Assembly (NCBI GenBank): GCA_022818135.1
Contig: JAFMSR010000010.1
Location: 16,432,222 to 16,496,221, forward strand
Length of the DNA: 64,000 nucleotides
Origin: Saxidomus purpurata
Taxonomy: Eukaryota; Mollusca; Bivalvia; Venerida; Veneridae
Direction: 5' to 3'
Part shown: positions 45,083 to 58,199 of the stretch, one piece after another
Numbering within the stretch: the stretch's first letter is position 1
Layout: each line of letters opens with the position of its first letter
Translations under genes and position numbers: made by a program
The notes under the pieces: generated by a model
What the model saw: the letters and a program-made list of their open reading frames with translations, nothing else
Database searches by the model: none
Told to the model about the DNA's origin: nothing

Positions 45083-45976
45083 CAGTAAAACCTCGATAAC
45101 TCGAGGTCGCACGGGGACGAGTAAAATGCTCGAGTTATCCGGGTTCTCGAGTTATCCGAACCATGGAAATTTTTAAGTTTTTCTGCATAGGCAAAAAGAT
45201 AGCTATGAAACAGCTTTGAAACAAAGAAAAGGCACATTTCTTTCAGTCATGACCCTTTTTAACTTCCATGATGGCATTGTATTTAAACGCAATGATCTTC
45301 GTCTTCAACTTGCATTTTGTACCTGTTTTGGTTTTCTGCTTGTCCGATCTAGCTACTGTATCCCCCCGAGATCGGGTTCTTCGCTAGATGTTTATTTCTT
45401 TAATTTATTCGTGTTTACTTCTTTAAATCTAGAAAGAATATGCACTTTGTGATTTTCTCTCAAGCTTTATCGTCAAATGTCTACCCAGACTCAAAATATC
45501 CATCTTCTCATTATTATCTTCTCGTAATTAAAAACTCGCAAACACATTTTTAATCTTCTTATTCAATAAAAGTAACAAGTGGCTGTAATTACACATGATT
45601 TAAGACGATTTAAATGTGCGAATAACATTTTATACATTTTAGCCACTGGACGGCCGATTAATCGATGATTAACGAGAACAATCAATTAACAATAAAAGTT
45701 TTTCCCATGACGTATCAATATAATGATGCACCATTGGAGGTGAGAAAAATCTGATAATCAGTGACCTCGAGTTGCCGCAGGTAATTTAGTAAGAAATCTA
45801 CCTGGCGGGACCACAGGTGTTCCTCGAGTTATCCGGGGTTCTCGAGTTATCGATGCTCGAGTTATCGATAGTATTTTCTGGTTAAACATATAGACAAAAT
45901 TGCCGGGACCGACATGGGTCCTCGAGTTATCCGGGGTTCTCGAGTTATCGATGCTCGAGTTAACGAAGTTTTACTG
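45083..45976. mobile_element. pogo-type MITE with TA flanks and CTCGAGTTATC-rich ends
   Basis: Ends CAGTAAAACCTCGATAACTC and GAGTTAACGAAGTTTTACTG are inverted with few mismatches, and TA flanks both sides (45081-45082, 45977-45978). Toward the right end 'ctcgagttatccggggttctcgagttatcgatgctcgagtta' occurs twice. CAGTAAAACCTCGAT is typical of pogo/Tigger tips. No transposase frame. Confidence 0.85.
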
Positions 45977-46034
45977 TATTTGAACTTTAGCATACATTCG
46001 TATACTAATACTGTTTATAATTATTATTTCTCCT

Positions 46035-46720
46035 CGCATAGTATCATGGCTTGTCAGCCTCCATACAAGGAATATTAAATTGATCAGAGTAATTGTAGAA
46101 GCAGCCGCGCACATAACCTATATAGTGGACATATAATCTTGGCTCGTTAGCCTCCAAACACGACATTTTCAACTTATCAAAGCAATTCAAGATGCAGCCA
46201 CGGCAATAATAAACATACATAACCTATATTAGGCGTGTTGATTAAACTAAGTATATCAATACCATCGCAAAATGATTATTTACATTACATGTATCACATT
46301 GTCTTGGCTTGTTAGCCTCCATACACGGAATATTCAACTTATCAAAGCAATTTAAGAAGCAGCCACGGCAATAATTAACATACACATACATAACCTATAT
46401 AAGGCGTGTTAATTAAATTTAGTATATTAATACCATCACAAAATAATTATTTACATAGCATGTATCACATATTATCATGGCTTGTCAGCCTCCATACATG
46501 GTATATTAATACCACCACATTATAATTATTTACATTGCATGTATCACATACATGTATTATCATGGCTTATCAGCCTCCATACATCATGAATCACATATTA
46601 TCATGGCTTGTCAGCCTTCATACATGATAAATTAATATCATCACAGAATATTATTTACAGTACAAAATGATATGCATGTATCACATATTATCAAGACTTG
46701 TCAGCCATAACATATAATTA
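46035..46720 (+). repeat. Degenerate tandem repeats with 'catggcttgtcagcctccatac'
   Basis: The word 'atcatggcttgtcagcctccatacatgg' or variants recurs near 46040, 46138, 46301, 46476, 46558, 46602 and 46690. Intervening text is partly shared ('cagccacggcaataat', 'acataacctatat.aggcgtgtt'). Confidence 0.8.
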
Positions 46721-47590
46721 TATATGTCTAGCAATTATAAAGGCAGCAACGCCTTAACAAATTTATTTTTAATGCAAGTTCCGAAAATATTTGCACCATT
46801 TTTACATTGAGTGTAATTTTCTTTATTTGTGATCTACAACATTGGAGATAAATCTACCACTCACGCACAACTACCAAAAAGTTGCCGAAAACCATAACGG
46901 TAAAATATAAACACCGCTAACATGGGCGGAACAAACCAACCCAATTTGTCACCTTTTTATCCACATCTGAACAACTGGGAGGAAACTATTGGTAAATTTA
47001 CCATTATAAGTTGAAGCGAACCGATCTAACTCTAAATTATTCCACTTGCTTTCAATCAAGTGTAAAATATGAAAAGATATTCCAGAAAATCTTTGACAAA
47101 TAATAAGCTCTTTCACTTTCCTCCTATATCCAAAACATTTCTATGCCTTAACCAGTATCAACATTGCAAATCAAGATTCATACTGCTACTAGTACTGATT
47201 GTCCGTAAAGCACTTGTGTCTTCGTATTACGTGTGCGAGGGACTATACAAAAAACAACAACTTTTCTACAAGCCGAGGATTGAACCTTTTTGTCATTTGT
47301 CCACAATCATTGAGCAATTCCATTTACAAATTATACTTCATACCATGCAAACTCCGTTCAATAAACATCACTAAATACAATTTTAGTGAAAAAATCAGAA
47401 ACATTGATCTTGTGAATGTTCACAACTCGTAAATTGTCTACCCAAAATTTGAACTGAGCTATATACTATCACAACTTAACTGTATGTGCATGTGATACCC
47501 ATGAAAGCACAGAAGCTATTTCTATATTCAGATACCTGGTATCATACTATCTGACTATATGACCTAAACTGATATGATCTTAAAAGTGTT
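46721..47590. other. Non-coding, nothing recognised
   Basis: Interior of the second tandem unit. Open frames near 47069-47432 lack domains and splice support. Confidence 0.4.
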
Positions 47591-47599
47591 CCTTAGTAC

Positions 47600-47985
47600 A
47601 TATACTGTACCGAGATGTGCACTTGCACCAGCCTGAAATTCAAATTCCCTTAAATACACATACTGTACCGAGATTTGCACCTGCACCAGCCTGAAACTCA
47701 CATTCCCTTAAATACATATACTGTACCGAGATTTGCACCTGCACCAGCCTGATAAATACATATACTGTACCGAGATTTGCATACATATACTGTACCGAGA
47801 TGGTGGTGTGCACTTCTGGGTGCTGTGGGGCTCGTTTTGGGGAGGCTGCGTTTTTGGTACGTGGCATTCCCTGTTTGATATTATTTTTGTTTTTTTGCAC
47901 CTGCAACAGCCTGAAATTCAAATTCCCTTAAATACATATACTGTACCGAGATTTGTACCTGCACCAGCCTGAAATTCAAATTTTC
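47600..47985 (+). repeat. 'tactgtaccgagatttgcacctgcaccagcctg' tandem repeats
   Basis: Units of variable length beginning 'tactgtaccgagat' start near 47605, 47667, 47719, 47765, 47788 and 47938. The longer ones add 'aaattcaaattcccttaaataca'. The run is interrupted by the foreign block at 47807-47897. Confidence 0.85.
47807..47897 (+). repeat. 91-bp block also found inverted at 57812-57905
   Basis: 'gtgcacttctgggtgctgtgg' through 'gtacgtggcattccctgtttgatatt' and 'atttttgttttttt' appears as its reverse complement at 57813-57905, next to the CA microsatellite. Both copies sit inside other structures, so this looks like one end of a small mobile element. Confidence 0.8.
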
Positions 47986-47999
47986 AAGATTGTTTCCAT

Positions 48000-49600
48000 A
48001 AATGCTTATTACAGGTCTTAAGGTATTGGGGGTCTAATGGACACTATTCCAAAACACATTAAACTTAACATTTATATGATCTACATCTGTTAACCGACTA
48101 GTGTGCAAAATTTAAAGACATTTCACCGTTTAATTAAAAATTAATTTCGTTTTTTGTTGCCCTACCCCCACTTTAGAAATACTGACCATATTAAAAAGTA
48201 CCATAAAAGTTAAAATAGGTATGTTTGCAAGTATCTATATACATTTAAAAACATTTTCAGGTTCAAAAAGTACTACAAGCAATGTAGAATTACAAAACAT
48301 GAATTATAATTCTACAAGCTTAACATGTGTAACAAAAAATATGAAATAATGCCAAAAACTAGGGTATACAATTTTCCTAATTTTGCCACGAGACATATCA
48401 CACATGTACAAATACACGGCTTTAGTAAAAGATTCGGAGTAGGGTCATCATTACTGATTATAAAACTTTTATAAGTAGTATATGAATTGAAATATAAGAA
48501 AAAATAAAAATGTTTTACCGTCTACTTTTTGAGATATTCAACTTTTAAAAATGAGCACGGTCAATTTTTGTATTTTCAAGTAACTGTACAGCTTGATAAA
48601 ACCAAGGAAAATTAAGATACAGTTCTCAAATCTTGTAAAATGGCTTTATTTTTCATGTTATTCAGTTTGATAACTAAAAGAGAAAAAATAACGAAAAAAA
48701 GTTTTGGCTCCTTCGGGGATTGAACTCAGGACCTCTTAATCTCAAAGCAGACGCTCTAACCACTGCACCAGAGTACAAAATAGGTACTGCTATAAAAACC
48801 AAAGTATTCCAAATGATCCTTAAACAGGAAGTACTCATTACACATCCACTACCTTAAATCTAGTATCAAACGCTTATTTTCAGAAAACTGTACTGGAACA
48901 ATTAACTTATATCGAACAGTGGGACTATTATCACACTTCATTATCAATCAAACCCATTCAATTTTGCTTCACGTACAAAAACTGCATTCTGGTATCGCCG
49001 ACCAGATATTTTTTCAGAATGCAAGCAGACCCACTTTTATGTATCCAATATAAAATCGTTAACTCCAACTGTTTACAGTTATACTGCTTTAATCTATCTT
49101 TAACGATTGTGGCTTTTTTGACCTTGTTTATATTAAAAATATTCAGGTAAAATTATCACCGTGTAAATCATAACAATTACAGCTAAAATTAGAATACTCA
49201 TCTGTCAAATGTGATGACTCATTTTCTGTTCTGGGTAGCATCGTCTACTGATTGACTCTGTTTGTTCGAATAAGCCTGAAGTGTAAGGAACGTATTTTCT
49301 TTAGTGCCTCCACAGGTATGCAAAACAACTTCCAAACGACTCTTGAGTAGTGACGAAAATTGGACGCATCATCCTTGAAAGGAACTGGTGTTGTCGGCTG
49401 CATACCCCATGAGGAAATGGGATATTCCCAACATCTGGATTAAGTCCTGGGAAGTAATGTTTGTTTCCCGTGCTGCATTCGACGCATCGTTTATTTAGTT
49501 TATCCAAAACTGAATTTAAAGTTCCATAAATTAATGTCCGAATGTGTACTAATGCGACATGGTGAAGTACGTGACAAATTTATATACATAAGTAGCGAAA
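48000..49600. other. Non-coding interior of the insertion
   Basis: No coding signal apart from the tRNA-like head at 48708-48776. Confidence 0.4.
48708..48776 (-). repeat. tRNA-like sequence (SINE head or pseudo-tRNA)
   Basis: Reverse complement reads 'ctctggtgcagtggttagagcg' (A-box) and 'gagttcaatccccg' (B-box) at tRNA-like spacing. The 3' 'gaaggag' does not pair with the 5' strand as an acceptor stem should, so a working tRNA is unlikely. Confidence 0.5.
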
Positions 49601-49803
49601 AATAATAGGTCTGTAAGCATTGATGCCCAAAGCTGAATGACCATACAATTCAAATCCTTCAACACGTTGACTTGCATAACTTGCGTTACTACGAATACCA
49701 ACAAAACAAGGTTTTGATTGGTCTATACAACAAAAGATCTATACCTATTCAAGGAAAATATTTCCCGCCTAATTCGCTCCGCTTAACCGGCGAAAAATAT
49801 ATT

Positions 49804-51866
49804 ACCTTGAGCATGGTATGATTGAAAATCTGTTTGGAATAATCCAAACAATACTATAGCATCTCATCTTGGCTGCATGGGCTTACACTGAAAACAATGA
49901 GTGTAAAGATATGTTGATTATATCCACTTTGAAAACACAAGAAATAAAGTACATAAATGTTTACATTCTGAATTTGGAACTATTATTCTCCTGTCACATA
50001 ATCTTTGATTTTAATATACTGTCAACCATAATAATCATAAAAAGATTTTTGTTACAGTATTGTGCTCTTGCCATTCTGCTTGTAGAAACTGTCAAAATAA
50101 GCTACCATGCATTAAACCTTAAAGATACAGCTTCTACTCATATCCAAATACTTTAATAAATTGTTTTTCAACACACATATCATGTACTGATAGTACATAG
50201 ATTTAAACAATCATAGAGAATGTATTTATAAATTTTAATAAAAATCTTGTAAAACTTGACTTGTCAAGAAATAATTCATGTATTATGGCTTATAGGAGGA
50301 AAGAGATCATGCCTGTACTAAAATAGGAATTGAGTCTGGCTTAGTTTTTGAAGTTTTTAACAATGCAACAAATGGATTTGACCAACAGCATGACTGTACA
50401 ATTGGGGCTACACTTTCCCCACCCACTCCCAGTCAGGTTGATACAGAATATATTCCTTTCAAATACATTCTGTACTGGTGGAACTCTTTAAATAACAATG
50501 TGAAATCTTGCTGCACTTGACTGAACCCATCATCGGATAGTTGGTTCTAGTATGATTTGTTTGTAAACAGACATCTCGTATATTACACAGGCTTAATCTT
50601 CTTTTTTTTCTTACGGCGCACATATAAGTGTTATATAGTAAGATATAGCCTGTGCTTTCGGTTTGAATTTTCAACAAATATGGGTGCAGAGTATACTGAT
50701 AAAATTGTGATGCACACAATTGATCAAAGGTGTTTATAGACTAATTTTTGCCAAAAATAAGCGTTTCCTTCGTGTGAGCACGGTGGTGCATGTGCTCTTT
50801 TCCCAAAATATAACTAAAAATCCGAGAGAAGATGTGGCGGCAAATATCTTAATACAGTGATTTAGACTACTAAAAAGTAGTGCAGAGTATACTGATAAAA
50901 TATCTGCCTCAACATCAACCATCACCAATTTCAAAAATATTTACATGTCAGTTTTGTTTGTACGTAGTATCACAGTTTTTCTTGTTACTTTCTATGGATA
51001 ACATGCGGTAAAGCTGTCAATTTACTATACAGCTTAATCTAATAGGGTGTTCCAAAATATATTTGCAACCAATACAAAAGTAGAATATTGTACAAAAGTT
51101 GCTCTAAACAATATAGTGTTTGAATGTATTGTTTAAAAAAGTAACATTACGAATAGGATTGGCTAAATATAATCAATATTAAAAGCAATGAAGTGTTAGA
51201 AATGCATTTGACGTATCTTTTCTAAAATTTGAAATAAATTGGTTCAAAGATAAGCTTTGTTGTCCAAAAATGGTCCGGATTTTAGTTCGTGACATAATAC
51301 GTGTTATGGTTTCTGTTTGCACAGTATGACTACAACACTTCGTTGTTACATGTAACATCAATTTTATTATCTAAAATTATGTGGATCAACATACCAAATA
51401 TTTATTTCAATCAGTTTCATTCACTTCACTGATTTTTCTCGCTTTCAGTTACATAAAGTTACAAGAATATATGCGCAACATTAATATATCAACCGCATGC
51501 ATACATTTTAATAAAACTATCTTATTTATATTTAGATTAAAATGTATAAGTTTTCTTATGCATTTTAATCTCATGAATATATAGTCTACAAAAATAAAAT
51601 CTCACAAAATACACGTACTTTCGTATATTGATTTTTATTTAATCACAAGAGTTTGCAAATAGTTACAACAAAGATGGAAATATAACTATTTTGATGCGGC
51701 CTATGCAGTATATAAAACTAAACATTATGCAGAAGTGCATGTTATTCAATGCAGCTGTAAATATTTGCGCATTCCATTCACGCGTGTATGTTAATTGAAG
51801 CTGTACATGTTCTGCGCAGGTAGTCAACGCGTGTATGCAACTGTCTCTATGACTAAATATTAAAAC
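49804..51866. other. Unit B, non-coding upstream of the aldo-keto reductase
   Basis: Collinear with 29492-31856 apart from indels. 50985-51205 resembles 63780-64000 ('tacaaaagttgctct', 'caatatagtgttt', 'aaagtaaca.....cgaata.gattggct'), a dispersed repeat absent from unit A. Confidence 0.55.
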
Positions 51867-54800
51867 ATGGATGTTAAAAGTAAACAATTATCCGGCGGTA
51901 ACGGAAGCATTCCAACTGTTGGACTAGGAACATTTACGTGGTTTGGTGAACAGGTGAGTGTACAGAACACACATTTTATTTTCATTCATCAATGTATTAC
52001 ACGATTTCAATAAAACCACATATCTGAGGAGCATTCCGAAAACATCATGGCAACTTCTTTATAATTATATTTTGTTATCAAACGTACGTTATTATAAAAC
52101 AGACTTAATATTTCCAACCAATACACTATAAATGTTTTGGTGAAATCTCGAAGCTTGTGTGAGCAACTAATATTTTGATTAAATCTAAGTATCTGGTTAT
52201 TCTTACATAATAATCGAAACTGTTTCAAAATCATTATCTTTGTAAGAAATAATTTTAAGATAAAATGCAGATCATAAACATTCAATGCCAAATTTGAGTG
52301 TTGACATAACATATCATTTATCTATATTTAGCCACAAATTTAATTCCGAATCGTCTACGTGATCTCCATACCGGTAGCCTTTCTCCAAGCTTGATGGTGC
52401 GTGCAGATAATGTACGCCTATGTAGCTTACTTTAAGGTAGCTCGCGGATTTCCACCAGGAATCGGAATTTTGCATGAAAGTAAGATCGTTTCGTTATCTA
52501 CATAGACAGAGATAGAGCGAAAATGACATGAAAATTGACGAACATACACCTCCCCGCTAGGTGGCTATTTAAACTCAGTTTCCATGAAAATATCACTTCA
52601 CCGTATTTTTTCGACAAAAGTCAATTAGTCACGGGATTGTTATGCAAAATATCTTAAATCTACGTTGCCTTTAAAAATAAATGGGGGAATCCCGCGAGTA
52701 CCTTAAATCAGCACCTTATAATTGTTTGAAACAGTCAATACATGCAGAGAAACCTCGCGCCATTAAACCCAGTTTATTGTGGGTCTCTCAGTGTAATCCA
52801 CACCAAACACGATCTCATCTCCTATCATTTTTTATTTAAAGGGCAACGCAAAAGAGGAAGAGGCAGCTATAGGTGCGGCAATAGACGTTGGATACCGCCA
52901 TTTTGATTGCGCATGGGTTTATAAGACACAAGAAAGTGTTGGAAAAGCTATTGAACAGAAAATAAAGGATGGGGTTATTGAACGTAGAGATGTTTTCATT
53001 ACTACAAAGGTAGACATGTTTATATCTTTAGACATCAAGTTACTGTTGTTAAAAATACATACAGCATTAGGTGGCATATCTATAGTAACATACGTGGCTA
53101 ATGTGTTAAGAACAGCTATGGTCTGGTTCCTTGATTCCCTTGTATCTGCATTTGTCTCTTGCAGTTTAACCTTGGGTGAAATCCTAGGGTTGTCCGAGGC
53201 TTTAAACAATCTCAATCACTCACACATATTCTGACTTTTAAAAGATATTCAATTAATACTTCAGAGAGTGTTTAAAAACCCTTCAGTCTTTTTCAAGGTT
53301 GTTTGGTAGAAAGTACAATCAGGCGATATGACCATTGACATATTTTTCATTTCAAGTAAAAAAAGTGTTAAATACTAACTTTCTTGTATTTCAGCTATGG
53401 AATACGCACCATAATCCAAAGCTCGTTTTGGAAGAACTAAAAGACTCGTTGAAACAACTTAGAACTGACTATGTAGACATGTTCCTGATACATTTTCCAA
53501 CAGGGCTTCAAGTATTTTATGACTTCACCATATTAACAGCATGCTTTAATTCAATATTCTTGTAGTGATAAGAAACTCATAAATAAAACACAGCCTAATA
53601 AGAAGAATTTTATCCGTGCCAATATTCAACAATACTGCTAAAAGAAGAAAATACACCTGTCCTCTTTAGTAGTTCATCAAATGCTCTTGTTGTTCCTAAG
53701 TCTAATAATGCATTTTTAGGACCAGGATTTCAGCGGAGATATAATCGTGCCAAAAGACGAAACTGGGAAGGAATTGTGGGCATGCTATCCACTTGAAGAC
53801 ATTTGGAAAGTATGACACATTTCTTTACTAACTGATTTTCACATTTATCTTGAGTGCATTCATTTGACAAGCCTAGCCTTCTTAACATTTTTATTGTTGT
53901 ATTAAACTGCCTAAAAAGTAATGACTTTGAAATAAAAAAGCACAGTACATTGAGGTCAAATGTTTTTCACATATTTACTGAAAAACGATTATTTGACTAT
54001 AAATGCTTATCCCTACATGTATATACATTTAAATTGCAAATAATGAGTATGTTATGCTGTATATCTTATAGTAGCACAACAACAGCACATTCATCCGTTT
54101 GGTAGTTCATAGAGAAACTGTGGTTTTGAAAGGACATGGGGTTTACTGACCAATATGTAGTTATGCCTTAAGTTTGTGTGGAAAGTAAAAATTGCAAGAA
54201 ACGTGCCAAGTAGACATTGCAAATGATTAGTATACAACACATTTTCCCCAGAAGTTCCATGTAGACTATGAACGTAATGTTTTACAATACACAAGTTTAA
54301 AGAAAACTTTAAATTTTGTGGTAACGTAGGTCTTTCGATTATTTGTAGGAAATGGAAAAGTGTCAACGTGCCGGTTTGACCAGAAATATAGGTCTTTCTA
54401 ATTTCAACACAAAGCAGACGGACAGGATACTTAAATGCTGTACAATAAAACCGTCTAACATGCAGGTGAACGTTTTGTACCTGAATCAAAAGTCTTATAT
54501 GAAATATGCTGTTTAGTTAATTAATTGTAAAAGTTTGTTGTCTGCAATAAAACTATCTATAGTTTTGCAATAATCAATCCTGCATTTATAGCTCTTTTGC
54601 ATACATTATTTAGGCTGTGTATAAAGTCAGGACAAATGCGTTCCACATATAAGTCATGTTTATACATTCATTTCGCTGTTTGCTAAATGCGCTGACATTG
54701 TGTACACTGTAAATGATTTTAGACTTAGAAAGCCTTACAAATTAAAAATTTTAAAAGGTAAAAGTAAACTTTATTTAACGACGCAGTATTAGCTCGTAGA

Positions 54801-56549
54801 GCTTTTGCTCGACACTCTCAAATTAACGACCAGTTAAAACCAAAAATATTTCACAGCTTGGTGCACTGAGACGCTGGTGATAAAGTTTCTTTCCAGCGGC
54901 GATGGCGTCGCTCGAGCGTCGGATAGTGAGACCATAGGAAAGCGATCGTATGTGTAACCACTAAGACTAGCGGGTCACTATTGCAAAATGCTATTCACAT
55001 TGTTATATTTTCTACTCGACGGTTTCGATGACAAGTCACTGTAAAACTCGCTTTAATAGACTAAGTATTTTTCTAATCTAAAATTCTTAAGCGGTTATCA
55101 GTTGTAAAATGATTCCTTTCTTCACTTAAAAATTTGATAATTTGCGCCTTGATCAAATGTAGAATGAACCATTTACTTCCTTACTTCAGATCGAAATAAC
55201 TCCTTATTTTTCCAACGAACGATTATCGAAGTTCTGTAAGGGAAAAGGGATGACTGTTACAGCTTATTCACCCCTAGGAGCCCCGTATCTATATAAATCA
55301 GGGTAATATTGAATTAAAAACCTACGTTTTTCCTTTATATTTGTTGGTATCAATTGATATTATTTAATTCAATGATAAGCAGGAATTAAAAAGAAAAAAA
55401 CATGTTTGCATCACTTCTTAGTGATGTAAATACGCTCATTGGTTTTGCATCTCTGTAACTGATATAAAAGTTTAAATTTCAACAATCATTTTACAAATTC
55501 ATTTATTTTTAATGCTTGATATAGCTTTTTAAACAATCTTATTTTGTATAATAACAAGTGTGGGAAGGTAGACTTACGGTCCTTTGATTCTTAAAACTTT
55601 TCAACTAATATTTGCTATTCAACGGAAAATACAAGACAGTTTTTCGTTTCTAGGTCAGTCTTGTGCAGACACCTGCCCTCAGAGGTACCAAATCCATTAG
55701 AAGACCCTGTTTTGATAGAAATTGCAATTCGAAGCAACAAAACTGTTGCTCAAGTAAGTTTAGCAACTACTAGTGTGTTATTGTTAAACGGTTAGAAAAT
55801 AAGGTTTAAACTAATTTTGTCGTAATTCTAAAACTAAGACAATATGTAAAGAAGTCAACACGACCTCTTCTGTTTTCGGGACTGATTGAAATCATTCAAT
55901 TATTATTTTACGATAACTTATCGTTGCAGGTGATCTTAAGATTTCATCTTCAAAATGAATTGTGTGTGGTTCCAAAGAGCATAACGCCAGAAAGAATCAA
56001 AGAGAATATAGACGTAGGTATTTTACATTTATTTCTTGTAACACGAATTCGACATATCCATGTTTGTTACAAAGGATAAATCATTCATACAACTGTTTAT
56101 CATTCAGAAAGTTTTCTCGTCGACATTTTTCAGGTGTTTGATTTCGGATTGTCTGCAGAAGATATGAAGAAAATTAAAGCCCTAGACAGAAATCTCAGAT
56201 GGGTAAATGAACCAACGTACGTAAAACAGTTGGTGTTTTAAGTTTCAAATAATAATAAACATGTAATGGTACACGTAATTTCACCCCATCATAATCAAAA
56301 GTTGCATTTAGTCTAATTTTTTTCAATTTTTACACACTTATATGTAACTTTTTTCAGAGCTGTTGTTTTCCATTCTGTCTCTTACAACATTTTAAAAAAA
56401 GTGTTCATATTTGAATGTTTTGACAGACAGCAAAAGAGATGGAGGAAAGGGGATATGAACTGTTTTTCTGTTCCCATGTCTACATTATCTTTTCATTCTT
56501 TTACAGAAAAATAGGACACCCTGAGTATCCTTTCGACGAACTTTTATAA
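51867..56549 (+). CDS. Aldo-keto reductase (AKR superfamily, AKR1-like), intact copy B
   Basis: NADPH-dependent cytosolic carbonyl reductase; substrate not predictable. Ten exons join in frame to 333 codons, the usual length: 51867-51953, 52842-53009, 53395-53511, 53720-53809, 54349-54465, 55190-55302, 55654-55753, 55930-56013, 56134-56216 and 56507-56549. All introns are GT/AG. Motifs in order: GSIPTVGLGTFTWFG (strand 1); YRHFDCAWVYKTQ with catalytic Asp and Tyr; VFITTK followed by LWNTHHNP (catalytic Lys); DYVDMFLIHFP (catalytic His); LTRNIGLSNFN; EITPYFSNERL; VTAYSPLGAP; DPVLIEIA, then KTVAQVILRFHLQNELCVVPKS (cofactor loop); and HPEYPFDELL at the C-terminus. The tetrad is complete. The ATG gives the standard short leader. 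Copy A is the damaged twin. Related mollusc genes are often labelled 1,5-anhydro-D-fructose reductase or aldose reductase-like; I cannot choose. Confidence 0.93.
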
Positions 56550-57811
56550 GGCGCTTTCACAGAGTCAGAGATATGTGGCAAAATATTATCAACCTTCGCT
56601 TGCTTTAAATGTAATAGAATTGAAAAACCATGGCACCATGACACAGTTTTTTATGGCGACGAGAACGGTTAAATCGTCGATATGGCGCAGACTATTAGAT
56701 GACATTGTATATCAAACATATATTAATAACATGTACAAGTGGTTTAACAATCAGTTTAGTGTAGTACGGTAAAATATTAGCTCATTAAAGCGTCATTTTA
56801 AGGATAATGTTGTAACATGATAGCATTGTATAACGATCTTCTTTATAATAATGTCAGGATATCAATGAAAACAAAACGAACACCGTTCAATGGTTCAGGA
56901 GGAAAAATATTTTTGTGACCGCCAAGAATTTGCTGAATCATTTATCACTAAAAATTCCCTCTCTTCTTTTCTCGCTTCACATACTTTGCATATATTGTTC
57001 AGCAACTGATTGACTTAAAGCATTTAGGAGTGTAGTTTGAAAATGGTAACAGATTTGAAAATGGTCACATAAGTTAACCTCATACGTTGAACCTTTAGCC
57101 AAATGAGAAACTCTATCTGAAATGTGAAAATTTTACTCTATACGTAAATGTTTTTGACCAACGTGGAAACACTTGTAAAGTGTGTGCATCATTTGTGACC
57201 ATTTCAGATATGAGAGTCCTACATAATGGTGTTTCAAATAGACAATGAATCTTTTAATGGATGCATAGTACTAGGTTTTAGCTCATCTTGCACAAAGCAC
57301 GAGGGTGAACTATTGGGATCGCTCATCGTCTGGTGTCCGTCTATCCATCATTTCCTTTAAACGAAATCTCCCTCGAATAATCTCGGCCGTGATGGAACTT
57401 TGATGTGATGTTCTTTATAAAACCATTTCATGCATAACTCTGGTTGCTACATGTATTACTTGTTGCTAAACATCACGTATATTTTACATCATTTTACCTT
57501 TGACCTTGAGTTTTACCTTGACCTTGTACTTGATTTATGTTACGATATAGATGATATCAGGAATTTTATGACAGTTTATGCAATTTAAAAAAGTGTGACG
57601 CTTACATATAAAAAATAAACAACTTGAAGTTAGATAAAAATGTATATATTTGTATATTCGTCCTTTAAATTGCTGCCATCTTGGAACCCATCTTGGATTT
57701 CTGCCGACTCCTGCCATTTGGAACCAAACACATTAGACAGTCTGGCAAACATTTTGATATATAGATTGAAGTAACTGGTTGCAGACAGGGACCGGTTGAC
57801 CTCCAAAATCA
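56550..57811. other. Unit B, non-coding downstream of the aldo-keto reductase
   Basis: Collinear with about 36540-37790. It includes the second copy (57277-57520) of the 'gctcatcttgcacaaagcacgaggg' repeat. Open frames near 56575 and 57535 lack support. Confidence 0.45.
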
Positions 57812-58197
<386 letters not shown>

Positions 58198-58199
58198 CA

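Larger units (their letters stand above)
42579..49803 (+). mobile_element. 7,225-bp insertion made of two head-to-tail elements
   Basis: Unit A shows the empty site 'aaatgccT^ACCTTGAGC' (29491/29492). In unit B the T (42578) and the A (49804) are separated by two units, 42579-44019 and 44020-49803. Both start TCCTTAAACCTACATAGATT and end in about 193 shared bases from 'gtctgtaagcattgatgcc' to 'aaaatatatt'. No target bases are duplicated. Each right end carries a stem: TTTCCCGCC and GGCGGAAA around a 19-base loop in the first unit, slightly degraded in the second. Lack of target duplication, insertion into a dinucleotide, a 5' TC, a subterminal 3' hairpin and head-to-tail tandems recall rolling-circle (Helitron-like) elements. 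The 3' end is not CTRR, so the class is tentative. Confidence 0.8.
44020..49803 (+). mobile_element. Second tandem unit (5,784 bp)
   Basis: Left terminal block 44020-44116, right terminal block 49611-49803. The interior carries a possible exon (44926-45069), a pogo-type MITE, two tandem-repeat fields and a tRNA-like head. No helicase or other transposition protein is visible, so it is non-autonomous. Confidence 0.7.

Noticed and set aside
48708..48776. Functional tRNA gene on the minus strand
   Set aside because: Boxes A and B fit but 5' and 3' acceptor strands do not pair.
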